From NCBI RefSeq assembly GCF_029227915.1, contig NC_079876.1, forward strand, positions 28,245,828 to 28,309,827: 64,000 nt of DNA, written 5' to 3'. Numbering within the stretch: the first letter of the stretch is position 1; each line of letters starts with the position of its first letter. This document shows, one piece after another, positions 44,184-53,809 of this stretch. Position numbers and translations under genes: made by a program. The notes beneath the pieces are model-generated. The model had not been told where the DNA came from, ran no database searches, and saw only the letters and a list, made by a program, of their open reading frames with translations. Source of the DNA: Hydractinia symbiolongicarpus (taxonomy: Eukaryota; Cnidaria; Hydrozoa; Anthoathecata; Hydractiniidae).

Positions 44184-45371
44184 AATAGCTAGGAAGACAC
44201 ACATATACACTACAAATAACTACATAAAAATCATAGTATTCTAACTAAAGGCCTTAGCTATACCTCTGTAGAGATGCTTAAACTCATAAAAACTAAAATA
44301 CTATTCTTTTCGAAATATAGCTAAGCTAGCTAGCTAGCTAGCTATAAGTTAAACTTAACTCAAAGTTTTCATTAGCTGAGATGTTACATTTCAGAGTAAT
44401 CTTTAACTAGCCTAAATAAAATTAAGGCTAGCAGATATTGCTTTATTTTGAAAGAAAGATCACTCTTCTCTCAAAAAAGAACCCAGACACACTTGATTGC
44501 CATTATTAGTCTTTGTTGTGTTATGTAGGTCAATTTTTTAGAAAAAATGTAAACTTACCGACAAAGATGACAACTCTTTCAAGAGTTTCATGAAACTAAC
44601 TGAGGTGTTGCGGCAACTAGATGGGGGTTATTATGAGAAGGACATACTCTTAATTCATGTACTCATGTACTCAAGAGTTATAAGAATAAATATTAAAAGA
44701 AGAAACATATTAAAATAAAATAAAAAGGTTTAGGATTGTATTATTTTTAACATAACTTAATCGTAAATTTAACTATTTTATCTGCAACTCTAACATCTGA
44801 CGTCATTTTTTTCTGTATTAGTGTATTTTTTCTATACGGTAAAAACATTCAATTGCGAAATGAAATACTTTTTTGTGATAAAAATTATTTATGTTCATTG
44901 ATTACACAAGGTTTTTAAACAATGTATTTCGCTAGAATTTAATTTCGCGAATAAAGCAATTCACAAAAATTCGTAAAAAAAATATTTTCGCGTTTTGTGA
45001 TAGTGACCATTAAAGAATTTCGCAAAGGCCTGAAAATTTGCGAACTTGCGAAATTTAATTCTTATACGAAAATTTATTTTGTTCAGGTATATAAAAAAGT
45101 TTTAGTTTTCAGCTGCTATTTCTTAAAGTTTTCAAATAGATTTACATTTGGACTCCAGGATATCTTCATTTTTTTTGTAAAATCTCAGTATTTTCTGGGA
45201 ATTTCTAGGACAGTTTAATTTTCCCAGATTTTCTAAGACCGTGGACAACATGCACATAAGAAACTAGCTAACCTGGAAATATCGGCCAGGTGTGTTTACA
45301 ATTTTCTATGTGATTACTGCAGCTGGCTGTTTTAGATGATTTCCTTTGTTAATTACTTTGCCTTTGTGACT
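44184..45371. other. Anonymous region with (CTAG)n tract
   Basis: A short agctagctagctagctag run lies at 44325-44343. Motifs of the type 'aatttcgcgaa' recur at 44940-45060, as they do at 52640-52740. No gene. Confidence 0.4.
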
Positions 45372-47768
45372 TTATAAAGTGTAAACTGTAAAACCACAGA
45401 CTCTTTCGTTAGAAAAAAATGATATCACGTATGTTTTGTAACAGTATGTTAGAAGCAGTTGTGTTAAGTTAATCATGCATATTGCCAGGAAATCAAAAGC
45501 GACTTCTGCAGTTTTACCCGGTTGACTGTTGCGTACTGATATCAATGCTACCAATGTTAATATTGTGATAAACATTGAGTATGTCGTCGCTTTTGTTTCA
45601 TTAAAATGCTTTGGTAAACGCCTTGATCTATACGCCTGTATGGCGGAGAAGAATGACAAAGCTAAGATGTAAAAATACTCAGTGTTATTATGACTTTGAT
45701 TGGTGCATTGCAGATCACGTGTTAGAGTATCGTAATTAAGTATTTTAACGACGTCGGGTTGATGTTGAATATATTCTACAAGAGATAGCAGTAACTGGAT
45801 TGTAATAAGGAATACTAAGATAAAAATAAACACTGCCTTCGACATCATAACAGTTCTCTTCGATAAGCGAACAATAGCATGAAAAGCGTACAGTAATTTT
45901 TGTGTTTTTGTTAAAGTCAATGCTGATATAATAGTAAGCAGCAATCCAATTAGCACAGGCTGCAAGAAACAATTGAGTGCTGTCGGTTTGTTCAAAAGTA
46001 AAAACGGTAGTGCTAAAAACAGTAAAAGATGACAGCCTAGCTGCAGCATCGAAGTTGCCATACCTGATGAGCGCACAATAGGCGTATTGCGATATCGAAC
46101 AAAAACGATAATAATAACTAGACTGAACGCAGCTCCGAAGGAAGAAAGCAGTGTTAACATGACTGCTATACTGTTCTCTTTGTTGAAATATCGATCGGAG
46201 AATGGGTCGTAACACAGGCTGTTATTTACATTGGGTCGTGTGAAGCCTTTACATATTTTACAAAGGTCTTTGCCATACTTGGATTTAATGTGTCCCTTTG
46301 GACATGTAACGCAATGCCAATCGTATTTTTCGATCGCACTTAAGTTTTCAAAGTAACGTTCATGGACCGGTTGTCGTCCTAAGGGGCATTTCATTTTCTC
46401 GCATGCTTTTTTATGCTTTTTGAGACTATGAAATAGCTTTATAACATCGGAGTAACTTGTCGATATATAGAACGTTTTAGTGGCATTGTTGTACACGTGT
46501 TTTCGAAGTCTTGTTTGTGTAATGAACTCTAAGCGATGCCATATGCCTTGAATAGCATAGCGGCTTAACGTTTTAAACGGTTGTGACCACCAAAGAGGGG
46601 TCAACAGGGACTCAATATATTCGTCGTTTATCGAATCTTTGATATCAAATGCTTCAAACATAGTATCACTGGTTTTTAAACTTTGTTCTTGAATAAATTT
46701 TCTGATCCATTTATCTGCTAATATAGCCCGAAATGCAGATGGGCTAATTTTTTTGATCATTTGTTTATATGAGAAAATAGTGTTGAGATGGCCGTAGGAA
46801 TAGATGGGGTGAACTATAAAGACATGCGTTTGTAGTGACTCCAGACTAATGTTGTAAGAGATGTTATTATCAAAAGAGTATGAGGTATACCAGTACCAAA
46901 CTTTATCGTTAATCCCATCTGCTAAGTTGATGATCTTTTTTCTGTTTTCCATGTTACTCCAGAGAATAACCATCTGTAACGCTTTGTCTCGCCGTATTGT
47001 ATCAACATAGTTTTTAATACTGCTTATGTTGTTTTGATTTAAGATTATCGTTTGCACGCATACATTCTTTTGCTTAATTAGCATATTCCATAAACTTGAT
47101 TGATGGAAAGAAGCAACATCAGTAACTGCTTTTCCTATTTTAACCAGTGCAACTCGTTTAACATTGAAATATCTTACTTCGCTGTCTACATCAAATATTT
47201 CTTTATTGATCAATTCGTAACTAGAATACTGAACCTTCTGATGCATGTTCCATTTTTGCGTTGTGTAGGCATATAATGGAATATCTCCAAGTGACATAAC
47301 ATTAGATGCAATTTGTGTCAAAAATATTGGCATGTATGATATCACAGCAATAATATTTGATTGAGTAATTGCACAGCTACAGTTTTTACAGCGTGTTTTG
47401 CATTTCTTCTGTCTCGTTTGATCATTAGGATTAAAAAATGGATTCAAGTAAATACTTGTCAGTGAGTGTGTGAGTGACTCAGCATTGTTGCATACATTGA
47501 AGGAAACAAAACCAATTTTAACGCTGCGATTGATAGAACGCATTCTGCCTATAAAATATCGTAACTTCAAGTGAATACGTATTGCGTTTTTGTCTAAGGT
47601 ACTTGAATTAACGCTTGGATACATCGAGAATAAACCAACAATGTAATATTGACCTGTCTGCGTAACAAATTCTGGAATACATTTCGCGGAGGTCTCAGGT
47701 AGGAAGATGCAAGCAACACAAAGAAAACTCAATCTAATGACTGTAATGTAATGTAAAAAACTTTTCAT
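45372..47768 (-). CDS. Class C G-protein-coupled receptor, intronless, 798 aa
   Basis: Residues 1-28 look like a signal peptide. Residues about 30-455 form a Venus-flytrap (ANF-receptor-like) ligand domain, with a Cys cluster at 123-132. A cysteine-rich linker follows (about 456-520; CPLGR, HCVTCPKGH, DLCKICKGF). Seven hydrophobic segments lie near 533-556, 570-592, 600-622, 643-664, 697-713, 728-745 and 755-778. The third intracellular loop reads SRRLPKHFNETK, the hallmark loop of mGluR/CaSR-type receptors (K.RKLP.NFNE.K). The ligand is unknown; relatives bind amino acids, calcium or tastants. The gene has no intron, which is unusual for class C receptors and suggests an old retrocopy or a lineage-specific expansion. 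The frame is intact and begins at the first ATG before the signal peptide. Acts at the plasma membrane. Confidence 0.88.
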   Translation of the reverse strand: MKSFLHYITVIRLSFLCVACIFLPETSAKCIPEFVTQTGQYYIVGLFSMYPSVNSSTLDKNAIRIHLKLRYFIGRMRSINRSVKIGFVSFNVCNNAESLTHSLTSIYLNPFFNPNDQTRQKKCKTRCKNCSCAITQSNIIAVISYMPIFLTQIASNVMSLGDIPLYAYTTQKWNMHQKVQYSSYELINKEIFDVDSEVRYFNVKRVALVKIGKAVTDVASFHQSSLWNMLIKQKNVCVQTIILNQNNISSIKNYVDTIRRDKALQMVILWSNMENRKKIINLADGINDKVWYWYTSYSFDNNISYNISLESLQTHVFIVHPIYSYGHLNTIFSYKQMIKKISPSAFRAILADKWIRKFIQEQSLKTSDTMFEAFDIKDSINDEYIESLLTPLWWSQPFKTLSRYAIQGIWHRLEFITQTRLRKHVYNNATKTFYISTSYSDVIKLFHSLKKHKKACEKMKCPLGRQPVHERYFENLSAIEKYDWHCVTCPKGHIKSKYGKDLCKICKGFTRPNVNNSLCYDPFSDRYFNKENSIAVMLTLLSSFGAAFSLVIIIVFVRYRNTPIVRSSGMATSMLQLGCHLLLFLALPFLLLNKPTALNCFLQPVLIGLLLTIISALTLTKTQKLLYAFHAIVRLSKRTVMMSKAVFIFILVFLITIQLLLSLVEYIQHQPDVVKILNYDTLTRDLQCTNQSHNNTEYFYILALSFFSAIQAYRSRRLPKHFNETKATTYSMFITILTLVALISVRNSQPGKTAEVAFDFLAICMINLTQLLLTYCYKTYVISFFSNERVCGFTVYTL

Positions 47769-48244
47769 TTTTTCATTCCCATGTTTTTGTACTCATAAAT
47801 CCTTGTATCTTCAGTTTGTAACTCATTTTTAACTTCGTTAATGTTTTTACAGGATAAAAAGTGTATTTACATTTTTTCAGCTGCGCCATGTAAACATTTT
47901 GAAACATAGGTAGCAAGTTACACATGAAAGTGCAAATATTATAGAAGTAAATAAACTCTCTTTTTGTGTACAAACTTCAATGTGGATTTTTACTCTACGA
48001 TCGGCTACAATTGTGGATTATGCATAATGATAATAATAATAATCAATAATTCACGTTTATAATATCCATGCATTGATAAAAATTTGCCATTACTTAAATA
48101 TGACATCAAAATTTATGCAGCATAGGTAAATCTGAAACTTTTTAAATGTGAATATCTTTAGGCCGAAAAGACTTGTTCGTTTCACTTCTTTCCAGCAATT
48201 GATCAGGAATAAATAACAACTCAGTATAGTGATAATTGGTAATC
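47769..48244. other. Upstream region of the GPCR gene
   Basis: Likely contains the promoter and 5' UTR of the minus-strand GPCR. No specific core element is claimed. No other gene. Confidence 0.4.
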
Positions 48245-48595
48245 TCCCCTCGTTGGCTTGGCAAAGCACGTATACAATACACCATATTCTCTCCTCGTTG
48301 GCTTGGCAAAGCACGTATACAATACACCGTATTCTCGCCTCGTTGGCTTGGCAAAGCACGTATACAATACACCATATTCTCTTCTCCTTGGCTTGGCAAA
48401 GCACGTATGCAATACACGGTATTCTTGCCTCGTTGGCTTGACAAAGCACGTATACAATCCACCTTCTCGCCTGGTTGGCTTGGCTAAGCACATATACAAT
48501 ACGCATTCTCGCCTCGTTGGCTTATCAAAGCACGTATACAATACACCGTATTCTCGCCTCGTTGGCTTGGCAAAGCACGTATACAAAACAATACA
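48245..48595. repeat. Minisatellite, about eight units of 42-45 bp
   Basis: The core cgttggcttggcaaagcacg begins near 48251, 48296, 48341, 48386, 48431, 48473, 48515 and 48560. Most spacings are exactly 45 bp. Because 45 is divisible by three, several frames on both strands are open across the array (for example a 164-codon minus ORF with a 15-residue repeat), but nothing else suggests coding. Confidence 0.92.
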
Positions 48596-48948
48596 CCAAA
48601 GCGCGTATGTAATACACGTATACAAAGCGTGATAAACACGCGTGAATAACGCGTAGTTATCACGCGTAGAGAAATAATAAGAAAAGTAATACAGTAATAA
48701 AGTAATACAGCACAATATGCATCAATTTCCGATTAACTTCACAACTATGATGAACGGCATGGTCAGAAACTGGATGAAAAAACTTCTCCAGCCCATGGAG
48801 CCGAACGACCATTTGTTATGGCGTGCATCTTACAATATATATTTTTGTACTCTGTTTTTTCACGATTTTCGTCATAAACTCCAAGTTTGGTGGTACATAA
48901 AAAATAAATAATATAAAGAACATCAGACACTGTTAGCAAAAGTTTGCG
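48596..48948. other. MluI-like palindromes and spacer
   Basis: Right of the minisatellite, 48620-48670 holds clustered cacgcgtg and aacgcgt words. No gene up to 48948. Confidence 0.5.
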
Positions 48949-49146
48949 ATGCCAAGGCCAGTTGACGATCGAGGAAGAACCCTTGCAAGAATCGCCTTAA
49001 ATACTAACTCACTGCGCATGTGCATTAAGCTCGCAAAGCATTGCCGTACAGAATCCGAAAATAAACTTGGTTCCCAGCAATCTGCGATAGTGAAAACCTT
49101 GCTTTCCAATTTAAAAATACTTGTTAATCAACTTGTTAAGCTGTAG
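48949..49146 (+). CDS. Unrecognised 65-residue ORF
   Basis: This ORF has a more balanced composition than its surroundings (RPVDDRGRTLARIALNTNSL...). It is hydrophilic with one helix-prone C-terminus, no signal peptide and no known domain. No splice or start context sets it apart, and it may be random. Confidence 0.2.
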   Translation: MPRPVDDRGRTLARIALNTNSLRMCIKLAKHCRTESENKLGSQQSAIVKTLLSNLKILVNQLVKL

Positions 49147-49536
49147 AATTTAAGTCCAATTTTATTTTATACCTTAGGTGTCCTTTAAAAAACTCCTATA
49201 AATAAACTCTTCCAGTCCCCACGGTAATTTTCTCTGCCTAATTCGAATTTCTCGCGTGTAAACTAGCCAATATCGCCAATAAAAGAAATTCGTTCGAATC
49301 TTGAATTCAATTTTTTTTATTTCGAAGGCTTTTATGGATTATGGTTTGGTTGCGTCAGGAAAATTATACAAGTAACAACACTTGAATTTAGGAGTTTGAT
49401 ATGAAACATTTCAAGCTACGGATGGATAAATGAAAGAGGTTTATTTTTTGTTTTTTTTGTGATTTAATATTTCGAATTCTAACTGTGATAAAGCAGAAAA
49501 TTTTTCTCTTAAAATGTCAATAATTTTTCGTTTAGC
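49147..49536. other. Anonymous spacer
   Basis: Nothing recognised. Confidence 0.3.
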
Positions 49537-49790
49537 TTAAAATACCAGTCTAGACGTTAATTTCATTCCCAATCTATTATATTTCTTGACAACTTGGTTC
49601 TTGCTTGGATGTCGAGTGAAAGGTGGCGGACAACCTCTCCTCCTTTTTTTAAACATTGCGACAGCATACTTGCCCTTGCAATGTTTTGGTTGCATTGTTA
49701 CGATTATTTCTCTTCGATAATAGGGTTCCCATGTAATCTTGTATACATGGTGACCCTTCACAACAGCCCCAATCTCATAAAATTAAAGTT
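49537..49790 (-). pseudogene. HIRAN-like domain fragment
   Basis: The minus-strand text IGAVVKGHHVYKITWEPYYR then REIIVTMQPKHCKGKYAVAM resembles the short HIRAN-like segments (GYHVYK.VW.P..GE.L....E..N..DKYAVAV) found in many copies in cnidarian genomes. The half after AVAMFKK does not continue the fold (no G.VP...). The ATG at 49761 is inside the match, so the start is lost or in another exon. Confidence 0.45.
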
Positions 49791-50815
49791 TGTTTTTGAC
49801 TTAAAATAATTTTGATTATTGGTTTACCAGCGGTCATTTTTTCAAAATAAGTTTTAGATTGTAAAGATTACATTAGGCCGCACCACAACACTTGAAAATC
49901 AATTATAAAAACGATTTGGATTTTTTTATTTCTTAGCTAAATCATCATAGCACTCCAGTCCCATATAATATTGGCCGTTTTTTTTAATGCCCTGCGATGT
50001 CAACGGTTATGTTAGATACTCTAACAGTCCTCACTTCTTTTTACAGGTATGACATATTGATCAAGATTATTTCCGGCGAGACAACGTCGGTTACGGAAGA
50101 AATGATGCCTTTTCGGCTTAAAACGACACTGTTGACCATTCTTTCGCGTTACCAGTAGCCTGATATTCTCAAAGCCGATGAATCTGATCACTTTTACAAA
50201 TGCCCACCTAACAAAACGTATCATTTCATGAAAGAAAAATGCACTAGGGCAATCACAATAAGATTCACTTAACTGGGATAGCTGCGGGGAACGCGAGTGA
50301 ATAAAAATTAAGAATGTTTGTTATCAACAAATCTAAAAATCTAAGATACTTGAAACGTGTGAAAAACTGTCTCTGTCTTCATCGAGACCAACCTAAAAGT
50401 AGGAGATTTTTGTATTGTTTACAGAATGGGTTAAAAAATAGACGAGTTTGGTGGGAAAAAAGGCCTCAGTTATAAATAATTACCCTGCCCCCTCTCATGT
50501 ACGAGCTCTTGATTGGTCGAACTTATATTTCTGTCTCCGAAAACCATAGGCTGTGTCGATCACACAGCCTATGGATCAAGGAGTCGTTTGTTCTCTTAAA
50601 GCTAAATATTGTTCGTTTTCTGTTAAAAAGCAGATCAACTTTTTAGAAAAGGGAAGCCAGTTGCCTAAATTTTCAACTTTAACCTTCAACCCTGCTTACA
50701 AAAGCTCAAAATTCCTTTTCTGACAGAGCATTTGCAAACTGTTTCAAAACGTCGGGAATTTTTGGATGAATAGCTTGAAAGGGCTTTAAATGATACGAAC
50801 AACCCTTTTGCCGAT
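49791..50815. other. Anonymous region with one palindrome
   Basis: A minus ORF at 50021-50224 shows no domain. A 13-bp inverted repeat lies at 50545-50575. No gene is supported. Confidence 0.35.
50545..50575. repeat. Perfect inverted repeat, 13-bp arms
   Basis: CCATAGGCTGTGT, loop cgatc, then ACACAGCCTATGG. It is GC-richer than the surroundings and could form a cruciform or RNA hairpin. Confidence 0.85.
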
Positions 50816-51097
50816 ATGATGGAAAATTTGAATATTGGTATTCAAACAATGAAAAAAGAGTTCCATGTCAGTATGGAAATGACACTTGACGAACTGGTAG
50901 ATGTTTATTTTAAGGTATCGGTTGATGGAACCTTAAGTGACGAAAAGATTATTGCTGAACCTCGTGGTCCAACCGAGCATGTTTTAAAGCCACCCTTCAT
51001 AGATGTGATGAATGTGTCATTACTGTTCTTGAGGACTATTGCTTATATTCGACATTTTGTTTGCAATCTAATAAAAACTCTTAAAAATGTGAATTGA
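50816..51097 (+). CDS. Unrecognised 93-residue ORF
   Basis: MMENLNIGIQTMKKEFHVSM...DELVDVYFKVSVDGTLSDEKII has balanced, coding-like composition, then a hydrophobic stretch near residues 65-80. No domain recognised. It could be one exon of a larger gene or a relic; no good splice partner was found. Confidence 0.25.
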   Translation: MMENLNIGIQTMKKEFHVSMEMTLDELVDVYFKVSVDGTLSDEKIIAEPRGPTEHVLKPPFIDVMNVSLLFLRTIAYIRHFVCNLIKTLKNVN

Positions 51098-52139
51098 CTT
51101 ATTGATTTGGATAGCCTAAGTCAAAAAAAAACAATCAAATATCAATAATTACTCTACCTTTTTAATATAATGCATCTCTAGCATTTACTAAGGAGAAGGT
51201 CCCAATCATTAGTAAAAGAATTGTTTGTGAATTCTTTGTCTATGTCTTAGACATAAACTCGAATTAGAGAGACATTTTATAATTTAAATATCTGCACTTA
51301 CTTAAAAAACTTGCATTTTTTTCTTCCTTATTCATGTCTTTCCTTAAAAGAGAACTAACGATTGATAATAACAAGTTGTGCTTTAAATGTTCATTATAGC
51401 GTGAATATGAACTGTGTAAATTTTTTTATATCTGTGAGCGTTGGTTCTCAATATATAATGTCAAAGTAGTACTACGGTCGCTGCCAGTAAATTACTAACT
51501 TGGGTAACGTAATTCCACAGAAATGTAAACAACCGCATTTTGATTGATCGAAACGAGAGAATGCTAGACGGGAAAAATTGTGTCTCCTGTTATTGTCTGA
51601 AAGCAATTTTATTCATCATGTTCTAAAAAAAATATCCCTTGCAGATTAAAATGATGTGTCACTGTCATAAACATAGTTTTCGATATGAGCTTAGCACTTG
51701 AACAAAATACGTATAACGTGTATTTGAATTCATCTCTTACGTTTTTTTGTATTGAAATAGTTGAAATGATTATGCTCAATAAAGTGGAATAAAGTGAAAG
51801 TGATTTTGTGAGAGAAAAGCAAAACATAGCAGCCTAAGTGTTCTTATTTATTCTTTACCTGTTTTCGCATGTCAAATTCGTGCAAATTATTATTTGTAGA
51901 AGGATATTTTTCTACTAAAATTTAGCTTGTCTTCTTCATCGCTTAGACCTCCCGATAAATTTAAATTACTCTGAGAAGACGGAAAAGTGACTGAATCTTC
52001 ATCCATCGTTTTAAAAATCCTGTTGAGCTATTTAATTAGATTGATCGATGTTAGATCGATCGATCTAGCCGTAAACGGGTTCGCGAAATCTTACATGAAG
52101 AAACAGTGCAATGAATGATATACTAAAAAATTTTCGAAA
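51098..52139. other. Anonymous spacer
   Basis: A minus ORF at 51609-51827 has no features. Clustered gatcgatc words lie at 52035-52070. Nothing else. Confidence 0.35.
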
Positions 52140-52365
52140 GAACCCAGCAGCAGCAAGGAGCCGGAAAGCATCGAAGTTTCGTTACAATTGTCCAAGTTGA
52201 AACCTTTACATTCCAAGTGGATTGTTAAATTGTTTAAGGGAATGACATCAAAATCAGCCAGAGAAGTCATTTTAAACGGAAGGTTAAAAGCTTGTATTAC
52301 CAACGGAATAGCAATGAGAAGCTCAACTTTCCCACCTTTAGATTCGTTTTATGCCTTTAGTTACC
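52140..52365 (+). pseudogene. pogo-like transposase C-terminal fragment
   Basis: The plus frame reads VSLQLSKLKPLHSKWIVKLF then KGMTSKSAREVILNGRLKACITNGI, and a short distance on LDSF. It matches the C-terminal end of the pogo/Tigger-like family (usually LKP.HAKW...LY..M.S..G..I..NGW..AGI). The upstream catalytic part is absent. It is a separate relic from 31740-32270 but of a related family. Confidence 0.6.
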
Positions 52366-53809
52366 AAAGAAGAGGAGTACAATTTAACAGAAGCTGTGCT
52401 AACAAGTAAATACCGTTTGGACGTGGAGGGAGGGGGTGGTGACGGAGCTGCCCAGCGATATTAGATCTGATGATTAAAGAAGGTGATCTGCGTGGTCAAG
52501 ATTTAGTTAAAGAAAGAAATGTTTTAGATTCATTTGAATAAGAACATCAGGGTGAAAGCTAAAATATTTTTCCAGTTTTATGTTTTTCGAAGTCGAATAA
52601 GTAAAACATTTGCGATAATAATTAACCAAAAAGTGTTCGAAACCAAAAAATCGCGAAATTAAATACCCGCTAAAATTTCAAAGTGAATGAATCGCGGAAT
52701 TAAATACCCACAAAATCTAAAAAATTTTGAATAGCGAAATTAAATATCTGCGAAGATTAACACAGTAAAGGTATGTTATAATCAATTCTTATTGTTTGGT
52801 TTCATATATTGAACATTTACATGTTCATATGAACAAACTATTCCTCAGGGGCAGAGGATTTACGAAGGCTAAAATAAATTGGGTTGCAAACAATTACTTC
52901 CCAGATAAACATAAATCAACTTTCTAAATTATCTCGAATTTTGATTATTTTTAAAAAAGCAACTTAATAGGTAATAGCTGAAATAATAGCTGTTTATATC
53001 AGGCATTCACAATTCTATTTGACTGCGTTTTACGCTATGGCTCAAAAAGCGGACGAGTTGTTTTTAGCTCATGCGCAATGGGACAAAAAAGGAGATTTTG
53101 TCCCATTGTGTACACACTAACAAAATAACTTCAGGCAAAACTCTGATATTAGTTAATATTCTCTGGTGAATCTATCATAAGCATTTAACAAATTTTTAAT
53201 CTTAAGATCTTAAACACAAAAGAAACATGCAAGAATAAATATATATCTATATATATTTATTCTTGCAAGTTTCTTTTGTGTCCTCGTTTTCAAGCCAACG
53301 GGTTTAAATATTTGGCCTAGATAAAAAAATATGCTAATCAGGAATGTATGGAATTCTTCTCTCCACAGTGATGACTTCTATGTGACAATGAAGCTACCTT
53401 TTGTGTGCTATAACCAATCCGATTTGTTGCTTAGTGCAAACCAGCGTTTAGATTTTTTTTAAAAAATTTCTTTAAAGTAATTCTGAAAATGTCAATAACT
53501 TGTTATCTTATTGATACACTGGTTTCTACAAGGATTAACCTCATTAAAACTTAAGTGATTAAAAGGCCATCAGCAAGTTGAATAGGGCTATAATGAGGAA
53601 CAAGGAGATTTAGTAAAAGTTAAATTAAATCTAAATCACCTTGTGTAAAAAGAAATGTCCTGCAACAATAAATCTCGATGTATTTAAAAAACAAATTGTC
53701 ACGCTTATAGAAACCACTGTGTAAGACAATAACGGGAAGATTTATTTAAAAAAGTTTTTATAAAGTTGTTTGTTATAAAGTTTGTTATTCACTCAACGAG
53801 AAATTCAAG
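52366..53809. other. Region upstream of the MARVEL-like gene
   Basis: Contains three direct words of type 'gcgaaattaaatayccgc' at 52650-52760, a long inverted repeat at 53214-53281, and TATAAAG words at 53759-53782 that lie 30-50 bp before the MARVEL-like ATG and might serve as a core promoter. No gene. Confidence 0.4.
53214..53281. repeat. Long inverted repeat, about 32-bp arms
   Basis: Left arm acacaaaagaaacatgcaag... pairs with the right arm ending cttgcaagtttcttttgtgt. There is one mismatch, and the centre is an AT palindrome (aaatatatatctatatatattt). Confidence 0.9.

Noticed and set aside
48221-48715. 164-codon ORF with 15-residue repeats (CFAKPTRREYG type), and similar ORFs on both strands
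   Set aside because: It is a by-product of the 45-bp minisatellite, open on both strands, with no flanking coding signal.
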